Assembly: GCF_000498475.1 (NCBI RefSeq)
Contig: NZ_AVBI01000001.1
Location: forward strand, 310,001 to 374,000
Length of the DNA: 64,000 nt
Direction: 5' to 3'
From: Flavobacterium cauense R2A-7
GTDB lineage: Bacteria > Bacteroidota > Bacteroidia > Flavobacteriales > Flavobacteriaceae
This document shows, piece after piece, positions 7,854-17,400 of this stretch. Position numbers and translations under genes: made by a program. The notes under the pieces were generated by a model. The model had not been told where the DNA came from, did not search any database, and saw nothing but the letters and a program-made list of their open reading frames with translations. Numbering within the stretch: position 1 is the first letter of the stretch; every line of letters begins with the position of its first letter.

Positions 7854-7880
7854 TTGTAACTTAAAAAAATCGTATTTTTG
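7854..7880 (+). promoter_or_regulatory. Promoter of rbfA, giving an almost leaderless mRNA
   Basis: TTG (7854-7856), a 16-base spacer and TATTTTTG (7873-7880). Only 4 bases separate the -7 element from the ATG, so transcription should start at or next to the start codon. Confidence 0.7.
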
Positions 7881-7884
7881 CACC

Positions 7885-8277
7885 ATGGAAACAAACAGAC
7901 AAAAAAAGATAGGAACGGTTTTGCAAAAGGATTTAGTGGATATTTTGCAGGGAGAAGTACGTAAAAACGGGATCAGCAATCTGATTATTTCTGTATCGAA
8001 AGTGAATGTAACTACAGATTTATCGGTAGCAAAAGTGTATTTAAGCATTTTTCCGGTAGACAAAGGTCCGGAACTTTTAGCAGCGATTCGTACCAACACC
8101 CCCTTAATAAAACACGATTTGGCACAACGCGTAAAACAACAATTGCGCCGTGTACCGAATCTGACTTTTTACATCGATGACAGTTTGGATTATATCGAAA
8201 AAATTGACACTGCCTTAAAAGGAGAAGAAAACCCGATTGAAAACCGCGACCTTTTAGACAAAAGAAAGAAATCATAA
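7885..8277 (+). CDS. rbfA: Ribosome-binding factor A
   Basis: 130 residues with a KH-like fold. RbfA binds the 30S subunit during late 16S rRNA maturation. Family marks are VLQKDLVDILQGEV at the N-terminus and the central VNVTTDLSVAKVYLSIFP. An upstream in-frame ATG (7846) is rejected because it lies before the -7 promoter element; the ATG at 7885 gives METNRQKKIG. A permease gene starts one base after its stop. Confidence 0.93.
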   Translation: METNRQKKIGTVLQKDLVDILQGEVRKNGISNLIISVSKVNVTTDLSVAKVYLSIFPVDKGPELLAAIRTNTPLIKHDLAQRVKQQLRRVPNLTFYIDDSLDYIEKIDTALKGEENPIENRDLLDKRKKS

Positions 8278-8278
8278 G

Positions 8279-9478
8279 TTGAATTTCCCGTTTTACATAG
8301 CGCGCCGCTATACGATAAGTTTCAGCAAAAGCACTGCCATTAATATCATTACCGGCATTGCTACCGTGGGCATTATTGTTAGTGCCATGGCGCTCTTTGT
8401 AGTCTTGTCCGTTTTTAGCGGATTGCGGGAATTCAGTCTTTCGTTTGCCAACGATACCGATCCGGATTTTAAAATCACAAATCCCGTTGGAAAATCATTA
8501 ACCCTTTCGGCTGAACAGGAAAACCGCCTGAAACAGTCTAAAAATATTGCCCTATACAGCAAAACAATTGAAGAACGCGTGCTTTTTTCCTTCAACGGAA
8601 AACAGGAAGTCGCTTATTTAAAAGGAGTAGACAGTATTTTCAAAAAAACCAATCCGTTCGAAAAGAAAATCTATGCCGGCCAATGGCTTGCACCCAACAC
8701 GTCACAAGTGGTAGTGGGCTATGGAATTGCCAACAAACTTTCAATGGGATTGTTTGATTTCAACAATCATCTGGAGGTTTTTGTACCGAAACCCGGAAAA
8801 GGCGCCATTGAAGATCCAAGCGAAGCCTTTAACGAAGCTTTTTTGACGCCAATAGGGATTTATGCGATTAACGACGATTTGGACCGGAAATACGTTTTTG
8901 CCGATTTGACCTTGGCGCAGGAATTGTTGCAATACAAACCCAATCAGGTTACGGCACTCGAAATGAAACTCAAACCGGACGCAACGGAAGAAGCAGCGAT
9001 TACCGAGCTTGAAACTATTTTTGACTCTAAAGCCCAGATTAAAACACGAGCGCAACTCAACGACAGTTTATACAAAATGCTGAATACCGAAAACATTGCG
9101 GTATACCTCATCTTTACTTTAGTAATTATTGTAGCCCTTTTCAATTTGGTCGGCGCTTTAATTATGATGATTTTGGACAAGAAAGCCAACCTGAAAACAC
9201 TTTTCAATTTGGGCGCGGAAATCCAACATCTGAGAAACATTTTTTTACTACAGGGCAGTTTGCTAACCTTCTTTGGGGGCATTATCGGATTATTGCTCGG
9301 AATTGCTTTTGTTATTTTGCAGCAACAATTTGCCCTGATTATGATTACCCCTTCTATGGCCTATCCGATTCAGCTTGAAGTTTTGAATGTACTGATTGTA
9401 CTGGGCACCATCATCGCACTCGGGCTCATTGCTTCCTGGATTGCTTCGAGCCGTGTGAGCAAAAATTTACTCGATTAA
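8279..9478 (+). CDS. FtsX-like ABC transporter permease (LolC/LolE type)
   Basis: 399 residues starting with TTG (MNFPFYIARRYTISFSKS), one base after the rbfA stop, implying coupled translation. One N-terminal membrane helix (about 18-45) is followed by a large periplasmic domain (about 50-260) and three C-terminal helices, the FtsX/MacB_PCD plan. Relatives move lipoproteins from the inner membrane toward the outer membrane with a LolD-like ATPase, which is not adjacent. The role in lipoprotein release is inferred from the fold and from the rbfA linkage common in this family. Confidence 0.85.
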   Translation: MNFPFYIARRYTISFSKSTAINIITGIATVGIIVSAMALFVVLSVFSGLREFSLSFANDTDPDFKITNPVGKSLTLSAEQENRLKQSKNIALYSKTIEERVLFSFNGKQEVAYLKGVDSIFKKTNPFEKKIYAGQWLAPNTSQVVVGYGIANKLSMGLFDFNNHLEVFVPKPGKGAIEDPSEAFNEAFLTPIGIYAINDDLDRKYVFADLTLAQELLQYKPNQVTALEMKLKPDATEEAAITELETIFDSKAQIKTRAQLNDSLYKMLNTENIAVYLIFTLVIIVALFNLVGALIMMILDKKANLKTLFNLGAEIQHLRNIFLLQGSLLTFFGGIIGLLLGIAFVILQQQFALIMITPSMAYPIQLEVLNVLIVLGTIIALGLIASWIASSRVSKNLLD

Positions 9479-9499
9479 TTCGACTTCAGATTTTATTTT

Positions 9500-9631
9500 T
9501 ATATTTGCTCTAAATATAACTGAACGCCCATGATTGTTTTTGTCTAGTCCTTTACTTATCCGGAGATAATTAGGACCCCACTTTTAACCGAGTTTTTCAA
9601 CTCGGAAATACTCATTTAATCCTAATATATC
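9500..9631 (+). promoter_or_regulatory. Promoter and structured leader of the MATE gene, with a five-codon ORF
   Basis: TATATTTG at 9500-9507 is a -7 element. The transcript of about 120 nt before the gene contains ATG-ATT-GTT-TTT-GTC-TAG (9530-9547, Met-Ile-Val-Phe-Val). Hairpin 1 follows (GTCCT 9547-9551 with AGGAC 9572-9576, inner stem TTATC/GATAA). Hairpin 2 has a 7-bp stem, CCGAGTT 9588-9594 with AACTCGG 9599-9605. Neither has a terminator T-tract. I do not recognise a known riboswitch. Confidence 0.55.
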
Positions 9632-11059
9632 ATGACAGAAGCAACCACTTCAAAAAATACTTTTTCCCGAATTTTAACCACCCTAAAAACTGCTATCAAA
9701 GGCGACGAATCCTTTGATTACACCAGCGGAAGCATTAAAAAAGCCGTTATTCTTTTAGCCATCCCGATGGTACTGGAAATGATGATGGAATCCGTCTTCG
9801 CTTTGGTCGATTTGTACTTCGTAGGGCATTTGGAACACAGCAGTTTTGCAATTCAAACCGTAGGCTTAACGGAATCGGTAATTACCATCATCTATTCGTT
9901 AGCCATTGGAATCAGCATGGCCGCCACCGCTGTAGTGGCAAGACGCATTGGTGAAAAAGACCCGGTTGCAGCCGCCAAAGCCGGAATGCAGGCGATTATT
10001 ATTGCTTTCGTAATTAACTCCATAATCAGTGTTTTCGGATTTATTTATGCCAAAGACATACTGTTGTTAATGGGCGCTTCACAGGAAGCGGCCGATTACG
10101 GGGTGAATTTCACCCGTATCATGATGGGCGGAAGTTTGTGCATCATGTTACTGTTCCTGATTAACGGAATTTTTCGTGGTGCCGGGAATGCCGCCATTGC
10201 TATGCGCAGTTTGTGGCTGGCCAACCTGTGTAATATTATTTTATGTCCGATTTTAATTAACGGCTTCGGACCGATTCCCGCTTTCGGATTGATTGGTGCC
10301 GCGATGGCCACCACTATCGGAAGAAGTATCGGTGTATTATATCAGGCTTACCATTTATTTAACGGAAGAGGGATTTTAAAAATCATCCCTTCTTATTTTA
10401 TTCCCGATTTCGAACAGATAAAACACATAGCCAAAATTGCCGCACCGGGCGTTTTGCAATTCGTAATCGCTTCATGCAGTTGGATTTTCTTAGCGCAATT
10501 GGTAGCAACCACGGGAGGCGATCACGGTTCGGCAGGGTACCAGACCGCGTTGCGGATTATGATGTTTTTCATACTCCCCGCTTGGGGACTGAGTAATGCG
10601 GCCGCGACTCTGGTCGGACAAAATTTAGGCGCTAAACAGGTAGAACGCGCCGAGAAATCCGTTTTTACGACAGCCAAATACAATACCGTTTTCATGGCGA
10701 CGATTATGGTGATTACCTTGTTGTTTGCCCGTTACATTGTTTCCTTTTTTACGAATGACACCATCGTTCAAAATATTGCCGTGGAAGCCTTACAAACCAT
10801 GAGTTTAGGTTATATTTTCTACGGAATCGGAATGGTACTGATCAACACCTTTAACGGTGCCGGAGATACCTGGACCCCTACGGGGGTGAACTTTTTCGGA
10901 TTTTGGCTGTTCCAGATTCCGCTGGCTTATGTTTTGGCAAAACATTTTAAAATGGGTCCAACCGGCGTTTTCATGGCCGTACCGATTGCTGAAACTGCCA
11001 TTACTTTAGCGAGTATTGTACTCTACAAAAAAGGAAAATGGAAAAAAATACAAGTTTAG
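9632..11059 (+). CDS. MATE family multidrug/organic cation exporter
   Basis: 475 residues with about twelve membrane helices in two similar halves, as in NorM-type exporters. These expel cationic drugs or metabolites using a sodium or proton gradient. Family-like segments are ILLAIPMVLEMMMESVFALVD in helix 1 and AATLVGQNLGAKQVERAEKS after the midpoint. It is monocistronic between its own promoter and a strong terminator. Its structured leader suggests control at the RNA level. Substrate cannot be inferred. Confidence 0.9.
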   Translation: MTEATTSKNTFSRILTTLKTAIKGDESFDYTSGSIKKAVILLAIPMVLEMMMESVFALVDLYFVGHLEHSSFAIQTVGLTESVITIIYSLAIGISMAATAVVARRIGEKDPVAAAKAGMQAIIIAFVINSIISVFGFIYAKDILLLMGASQEAADYGVNFTRIMMGGSLCIMLLFLINGIFRGAGNAAIAMRSLWLANLCNIILCPILINGFGPIPAFGLIGAAMATTIGRSIGVLYQAYHLFNGRGILKIIPSYFIPDFEQIKHIAKIAAPGVLQFVIASCSWIFLAQLVATTGGDHGSAGYQTALRIMMFFILPAWGLSNAAATLVGQNLGAKQVERAEKSVFTTAKYNTVFMATIMVITLLFARYIVSFFTNDTIVQNIAVEALQTMSLGYIFYGIGMVLINTFNGAGDTWTPTGVNFFGFWLFQIPLAYVLAKHFKMGPTGVFMAVPIAETAITLASIVLYKKGKWKKIQV

Positions 11060-11118
11060 TTTACTTATTCTTTTGTCTTTCCGACGAAGAACAGAACTGT
11101 TTTGAATAAATACTAAAA

Positions 11119-11156
11119 CAAAAGCCCGTCACTTTAAAATTAGGCGGGCTTTTTTA
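11119..11156. terminator. Intrinsic terminator after the MATE gene
   Basis: AAAGCCCG (11121-11128) pairs with CGGGCTTT (11145-11152), followed by T residues. It may also act on the convergent dusB transcript. Confidence 0.8.
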
Positions 11157-11197
11157 TTTTCAAACCTATAAAGTTTTAAAAACCTTGCAGGATAAAA

Positions 11198-12199
11198 TTA
11201 AACTATCTGATAATCCGAATACGCATCACGGATTTCATCAAAAATTTTCATTAATTCTTCTGCACTGTCGTTCGTCACCAATTTTTGTCGGTATTCCTTA
11301 AAATTGTGAATTCCTTTAAAATAGTTGGTATAATGACGACGCATTTCCACAATACCTACCCGTTCGCCTTTCCATTCCATCGACCAGGTCAGGTGGTTTT
11401 GTGCGGCTTGGATACGGGCTTCCATATCGGGTGGCGGTAACAATTCGCCGGTTTTAAAATAATGTTTAATTTCATCGAAAATCCATGGATAACCGATAGC
11501 AGCGCGACCGATCATCATACCGTCCAAACCGTATTTGTTTTTATATTCCAACGCTTTTTGAGGCGAATCGATATCTCCGTTACCGAAAATCGGCATGGTA
11601 ATTCTCGGATTTTCTTTCACACGCTGAATGTGCGACCAATCCGAATGTCCTTTGTACATTTGGGCACGGGTGCGCGCGTGAATCGTTAAGGCTTGTACGC
11701 CAATATCCTGCAAACGCTCGGCTACTTCATCAATATTGATGGAATTTTCATCCCAACCCAGGCGGGTTTTCACCGTTACCGGAAGACTCGTCCCTTTGAT
11801 TACGGCTTTGGTTAAGCGCACCATTAAATCGACATCTTTCAACACGCCGGCACCAGCGCCTTTGCAAACTACTTTTTTTACCGGACAACCGAAATTAATA
11901 TCCACCAAATCCGGCTGCACCGTATCGACAATTTTAGCAGATAGTTCCATTGCTTCCTCGTCCCCTCCGAAAATCTGAATGCCGACAGGACGTTCGTAGT
12001 CGAAAATATCCAATTTCATTCGGCTTTTCATAGCATCACGGATCAGTCCTTCGCTGGAAATAAATTCCGAGTACATCAGGTCGGCACCGTGCTGCTTGCA
12101 CAAACGACGAAACGGCGGGTCACTCACGTCTTCCATAGGCGCGAGCAGTAAAGGGAAATCAGGTAATTCTATGTTGCCAATCTTGACCATCTTCTTCAT
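11198..12199 (-). CDS. dusB: tRNA-dihydrouridine synthase (DusB-like)
   Basis: 333 residues. It reduces uridines in tRNA D loops using FMN and NADPH. The TIM-barrel start is LLLAPMEDVSDPPFRRLC, and the catalytic cysteine is Cys112 in NFGCPVKKVVCKGAG. GNGDI and DGMMIGRAAIGYPW form the phosphate-binding end of the barrel. The subtype cannot be fixed from sequence alone. A -7 element (minus strand TAATTTTG at 12207-12214) ends 7 bases before the ATG, so the mRNA has almost no leader. Confidence 0.92.
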   Translation of the reverse strand: MKKMVKIGNIELPDFPLLLAPMEDVSDPPFRRLCKQHGADLMYSEFISSEGLIRDAMKSRMKLDIFDYERPVGIQIFGGDEEAMELSAKIVDTVQPDLVDINFGCPVKKVVCKGAGAGVLKDVDLMVRLTKAVIKGTSLPVTVKTRLGWDENSINIDEVAERLQDIGVQALTIHARTRAQMYKGHSDWSHIQRVKENPRITMPIFGNGDIDSPQKALEYKNKYGLDGMMIGRAAIGYPWIFDEIKHYFKTGELLPPPDMEARIQAAQNHLTWSMEWKGERVGIVEMRRHYTNYFKGIHNFKEYRQKLVTNDSAEELMKIFDEIRDAYSDYQIV

Positions 12200-12206
12200 T
12201 TTGCCG

Positions 12207-12214
12207 CAAAATTA
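12207..12214 (-). promoter_or_regulatory. -7 promoter element of dusB
   Basis: The minus strand reads TAATTTTG, 7 bases upstream of the start codon. Confidence 0.5.
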
Positions 12215-12339
12215 CGAATTTTTATGAGTTTAGGTTAAGGTTTAACGTTTCTGGTGATTAATCTGCATTCTCCAATCAAAACTTTGACTATATTTGCCGA
12301 TTAATTCACTACCTTTAAAGTAGTACAGTAGTATGCGTT

Positions 12340-12415
12340 AGGGATTGCAGCGGCATCCTTTTTTTGGTCATTGAGGCTCTCGAAATGACCAAAAAAAGAT
12401 ACAGCGAAAAGCCCG
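12340..12415 (+). ncRNA. Structured RNA element, copy B, upstream of lepA
   Basis: Same architecture as the copy at 7689-7768. The core AGCGGCATC (12349-12357) is followed by a perfect 14-bp stem (12358-12371 with 12385-12398), the loop TGAGGCTCTCGAA and then GATACAGCG. The outer stem is GGG (12341-12343) with CCC (12412-12414), where the other copy has CTG with CAG at the same spacing. It ends about 20 bases before the lepA -7 element. Confidence 0.65.
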
Positions 12416-12436
12416 GCCTGAAAGGAAACGCCAAAA

Positions 12437-12444
12437 TAATTTTG
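12437..12444 (+). promoter_or_regulatory. -7 promoter element of lepA
   Basis: TAATTTTG with the ATG 13 bases further on; no clear TTG at -33. Confidence 0.5.
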
Positions 12445-12457
12445 ACAAAGAACGAAG

Positions 12458-14254
12458 ATGAAGCATATTAGAAATTTTTGCATTATTGCACACATTGACC
12501 ACGGGAAAAGTACGCTGGCCGACCGTTTATTGGCCGCTACCCAAACCGTAACCGCCCGCGAGGAAAAAGCCCAACTGTTGGACAACATGGACTTGGAGCG
12601 CGAACGTGGAATTACCATTAAAAGTCACGCCATTCAGATGGAATACACCTACAAAGGCGAACAATATATTCTGAATCTGATTGATACTCCGGGACACGTG
12701 GATTTCTCGTATGAGGTTTCCCGTTCGATTGCCGCTTGCGAAGGAGCATTATTGATTGTGGATGCTGCACAAAGTATTCAGGCACAAACAATTTCGAATT
12801 TATATTTGGCTTTGGAAAACGACCTGGAAATTATTCCGGTATTGAACAAAGTGGATTTGCCAAGCGCGAATCCGGAGGAAGTGAGTGACGATATTATCGA
12901 TTTATTAGGCTGTAAGTTAGAGGACATTATTCACGCTTCAGGAAAAACCGGATTTGGTGTGGAGAACATCCTTGCAGCAATTATCGAACGCATTCCGGCT
13001 CCGAAAGGCGATCCGAACGAACCGTTACAAGCCTTGATTTTTGACTCGGTGTACAATCCGTTCCGAGGCATCGAAGTTATTTTCCGAGTGAAAAACGGGG
13101 AAATCCGTAAAGGCCAGAAAATTAAATTCATGGCAACGGGGAACGAATATTTTGCCGACGAAATCGGTACCCTAAAATTAAATCAGGTGCCGAAACAGGT
13201 TATTTCTGCAGGAGACGTGGGTTATTTGATCTCTGGAATTAAAGAAGCAAAAGAAGTAAAAGTGGGTGACACGTTAACCGACGCAAAAACCCCTACTACT
13301 AACATGATTACCGGTTTCGAAGATGTAAAACCAATGGTATTTGCCGGAATTTATCCGGTAGACACCGAAGATTACGAAGACTTGCGTGCCTCGATGGAGA
13401 AACTGCAGCTGAATGACGCTTCGTTGGTATTTACCGCGGAAAGTTCAGCAGCCTTAGGCTTTGGTTTCCGATGCGGATTCTTAGGAATGTTGCACATGGA
13501 AATTATCCAGGAGCGTTTGGAGCGTGAATTCGACATGACGGTAATCACTACGGTTCCCAACGTATCGTATTTGGCCTACACTAAAAAAGAACCGGAAGTG
13601 GCTCTTGTGGTGAACAACCCATCGGATTTACCCGAACCTTCCAAATTAGACCGTGTGGAAGAACCTTATATTAAAGCGACAATCATTACCAAAGCGGATT
13701 TTGTGGGGAACGTAATGAGTTTGTGTATTGAAAAACGCGGACTAATCACTAACCAAACCTATTTAACTACCGAGCGTGTGGAATTGAATTTCGACATGCC
13801 GTTGGCGGAAATCGTATTCGACTTCTATGATAGGTTGAAAACCGTTTCTAAAGGATATGCATCGTTTGACTACCATCCAATCGGGATGCGTACTTCAAAA
13901 CTGGTAAAACTGGATGTATTATTAAATGCACAATCAGTGGATGCGCTTTCGGCCTTGATTCACGAAGACAATGCTTATAACATCGGTAAAAAAATGTGCG
14001 AGAAATTGCGTGAGTTAATCCCGAGACAACAATTTGACATTCCGATTCAGGCCGCGATTGGTGCGAAAATCATCGCTCGTGAAACCATCAAAGCCTTACG
14101 TAAAGACGTTACGGCAAAATGTTACGGAGGAGATATTTCCCGTAAACGTAAATTATTGGAAAAACAGAAAAAAGGTAAAAAACGTATGCGTCAAGTGGGG
14201 AATGTAGAAATACCTCAAGAAGCATTTATGGCGGTTTTGAAATTAAATGACTAA
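12458..14254 (+). CDS. lepA: Elongation factor 4 (LepA), ribosome-associated GTPase
   Basis: 598 residues, the standard length. The GTPase domain has [14 protein letters not shown] (G1, residues 11-24), DTPGHVDF (G3) and NKVDLPSA (G4). The LepA-specific C-terminus ends with [20 protein letters not shown]. It back-translocates or otherwise rescues ribosomes and affects 30S assembly under stress. It is monocistronic, with a terminator 26 bases after the stop. Confidence 0.97.
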   Translation: MKHIRNFCIIAHIDHGKSTLADRLLAATQTVTAREEKAQLLDNMDLERERGITIKSHAIQMEYTYKGEQYILNLIDTPGHVDFSYEVSRSIAACEGALLIVDAAQSIQAQTISNLYLALENDLEIIPVLNKVDLPSANPEEVSDDIIDLLGCKLEDIIHASGKTGFGVENILAAIIERIPAPKGDPNEPLQALIFDSVYNPFRGIEVIFRVKNGEIRKGQKIKFMATGNEYFADEIGTLKLNQVPKQVISAGDVGYLISGIKEAKEVKVGDTLTDAKTPTTNMITGFEDVKPMVFAGIYPVDTEDYEDLRASMEKLQLNDASLVFTAESSAALGFGFRCGFLGMLHMEIIQERLEREFDMTVITTVPNVSYLAYTKKEPEVALVVNNPSDLPEPSKLDRVEEPYIKATIITKADFVGNVMSLCIEKRGLITNQTYLTTERVELNFDMPLAEIVFDFYDRLKTVSKGYASFDYHPIGMRTSKLVKLDVLLNAQSVDALSALIHEDNAYNIGKKMCEKLRELIPRQQFDIPIQAAIGAKIIARETIKALRKDVTAKCYGGDISRKRKLLEKQKKGKKRMRQVGNVEIPQEAFMAVLKLND

Positions 14255-14278
14255 TCGTTCCTTTTATGTTAAAGATTC

Positions 14279-14312
14279 AATCCTGACTGTATAATCAGTC
14301 AGGATTTTTTGT
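14279..14312 (+). terminator. Intrinsic terminator after lepA
   Basis: TCCTGACTG (14281-14289) pairs with CAGTCAGGA (14296-14304), followed by six T. Confidence 0.88.
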
Positions 14313-14365
14313 TTTTATTCCGATAAAACCTTATTATTGTTACAAACAGGCAAATCCTCCAAAAA

Positions 14366-14373
14366 TATATTTG
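14366..14373 (+). promoter_or_regulatory. -7 promoter element of the large secreted protein gene
   Basis: TATATTTG, 32 bases before the ATG at 14406. Confidence 0.5.
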
Positions 14374-14405
14374 TAACTTTAGTAGGGCCTAAAAAGGAAG
14401 AATCA

Positions 14406-17400
14406 ATGGAAAGAATTTTACACATAACCCTTTTGCTTTTTTGCATCGTTTCTCATTCGCAAACAATAACCGTTGATGATACTTCCCGAACACCTGCCCA
14501 ATTGGTTAATTTATTATTGGGAAATTCCTGTGTGGAAGTTTCCAATATTTCTGTTTCGTCTACGCAATCGGTTGCCTATTTCAATCAAAACGGATCGGTA
14601 TTTCCAATTAACGAAGGAATAATTATTCGCAATGGTCATGCCATTTTTTCACAGGGACTTTACAACAATACTAATTTAAGTACTCAGGTAAATGCTTCTA
14701 CGGACGGGTATTTACAAACCTTAAGCAACAACAGCGGACAAACCGCCAACATAACCGATGTTGCCTTTCTGGAATTCGATTTCATTCCATTATCATCAAC
14801 CTTCAGCTTCGATTTCCTTTTTGCTTCTAACGAATACGGGCAATATCAATGTGGTTTTAGCGATGTGTTTGCCTTTGTTTTAACCGATTTAGGCTCGGGT
14901 ATTTCGAACAATTTAGCCGTTATTCCCGGAACCTCAACTCCCGTTACCGTAAAAGACATAAGAGATGCTGCCTATAACAATTCCTGCAGTTCAAACAATC
15001 CGAATTTTTTTGGTGTTTACAACGTAAACAATCCCGCAGCTTCAACGCTTAATATGCGTGGTCATACGGTGGTAATGAACGCCTCATCAGCCGTTACTCC
15101 GGGGAATCCGTACAAAATAAGACTCGTTATCGGAGACTATAACGATCCCGGTTATGACTCGGCTGTATTTTTAGCGGCCGGGAGTTTCACCACCACATTA
15201 GACTTGGGTCCCGACAGGATAATTTGCACCGGAGACTCTTATACGTTGGACACAAATCTCGACGCTACTTACAACTACCAATGGCTCTTTAACGGCGGAC
15301 CGATTCCAGGCGCCAACAATCCAACGTATACCGTAACACAGTCCGGAACCTATACCGTAGAGATTACCAAAGGAACCTGTTTCATAACCGATACCGTCAT
15401 TTTTAATGATCTGATGGTAACCAATCCGATTAACCTGCAAACGTGCAACACCGGAAGTCCGACTTATACTTTCGATTTAACACTTAACAACGAAGCTCAA
15501 TTAGGCATCGACACTGCGGTATACGATATTTTCTACTATTTGTCTCCTGCCGATATCGCTTCCAATACTCCAATTCCATCCGGAACCTTAAATTCATTTA
15601 ACAGTGCCGGAGGGCAAACCATTTACATCAAAATTTTCAATACCCAAACCGGTAATTTTTGTGATGCAGTTTACCAATTCGATTTAATTGTAACTAACGC
15701 TGTTACTACTGGAACAAATATATCCGCAAGCATCTGCGACAATCCAAACGGCCAATCCTTTAATTTATTGAATTTCAATTTACCGATTTTAAACGGCGCA
15801 TCAGTTGCAAATTACACGATCAGCTATTACAATACACAATCCGATGCGCAGCTTGGCAGCAACAGTATCGGAAGCAGTGTTAACATCCCAACCGGAACCG
15901 TAAGCATGACGCTTTGGGCTCAAATGCAAGATGTCAGCAATCCCAATTGTTTTGCCGTTACCAGTGTATTGATTACTGTAAATCCGCTCCCGGTTGTTGA
16001 TACTATTCCGGATCCGTTGGAATGCAGCAGCTTTACACTTCCGGTTATCGTCAACGGTACCTATTACACTGGTCCTAACGCCACTGGAACGCAATTAAAT
16101 CCCGGTGACACCATAGACCTATCGGGTACCTATTATATTTTTGCAGGCCCGGACGCCAACGGCTGTACCAACGAATCTTCTTTTACCGCTACTTTTATCG
16201 ATGAATACATTCCGGTTTTAGACCATTGCGGTACTTTTACAGTTCCCCAGCCTCCTTTTAACGTTGGTGCTTTTTATACTGATTTCGGCGGACCCACCGG
16301 AAGCGGTGTATTAATTCCCGAAGGAACCGTTTTTACAAATGCAACTCAGGCAACAATCAGTCAGAATCTATATTACTATGCTGAGATGAATTCATCAGTT
16401 TGCGTGGACCGATTGTTCACCATTAACATTCATCCTATCCCGCTGGCAGACGATCCTTCCGACATTACCACTTGTAATGCTTATACCCTACCGGCTTTAA
16501 CAAATGGAAATTACTACGCACTCTCCGGAGGTCCTTCCGCAGCGGGACAAATCCCATTCAGTGCCGGTGACCAGATTACTAGCTCACAAACGGTTTACGT
16601 GTTTAATTCAAATCCGAATTGTTCAATAGAAAACTCATTTACTGTGAACATTGTTGATACTTCGGTGTTCACGCCTGTATCAGCTTGTGGCAGTTACACA
16701 TTACCAGCCATTAGTTTTGGCGGTTACTATGACGCTCCGATGGGTGGAGGAAACCCTATTGACCCAAATATCCCTATTACTACTTCACAAATTGTATACT
16801 TTTTTGCCAATACCTCTACGTTACCAAATTGTACTGCAAATTTAAATTACAACATTACCATCAATGCGCTTCCTATAGTTGATTCAATTACAAGCGGAAC
16901 CTATTGCGGTGAATTCGTTTTGCCTGTACTAACCAACGGTACTTATTTTACTTTACCCGGAGGACCAACAGCCATTGGACAAACGCCACTATCCGCCGGA
17001 AACATCATTGATCTGACGGGAACGCATTTGAACCCTGGAACGTATTATATTTACAATGGTCCCAATGCCAACAATTGCACCAATGAATCTTCTTTTACGA
17101 TTTCTTTAAATCCGTTTCCTCCGGCAGACGGTGTTTTAGATCGTGTTGAATGTTCGCCTTATTCTTTAAGTTCGCCAATTAACGGAACTATTTATACTGC
17201 TCCCGGAGGTCCGTCCGGAGGCGGAAGCGCTGTTTCTTCCTCCGATGTTTTCAATACGACAATGACGTTTTACCTTTACAATATTGACAACACCACTGGA
17301 TGTGCCATAGAAAAACCTTTTACGGTTACCTATAGCGGACTCAATTTACCCGACTATCCTGATGTAAACGTATGCGAATTTGAAAATTTCACATTACCAA

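Noticed and set aside
7686..8099. 137-codon minus-strand frame covering the rbfA 5' half
   Set aside because: Antisense to rbfA and running through the structured element; no family resemblance, basic low-quality composition.
12301..12618. 105-codon minus-strand frame over the lepA start
   Set aside because: Overlaps the lepA promoter, GTPase P-loop region and the RNA element; not protein-like.
14337..14405. N-terminal extension of the large secreted protein (start at TTG 14337)
   Set aside because: It would precede the signal peptide and contain the -7 promoter element; the ATG at 14406 gives a clean signal peptide.
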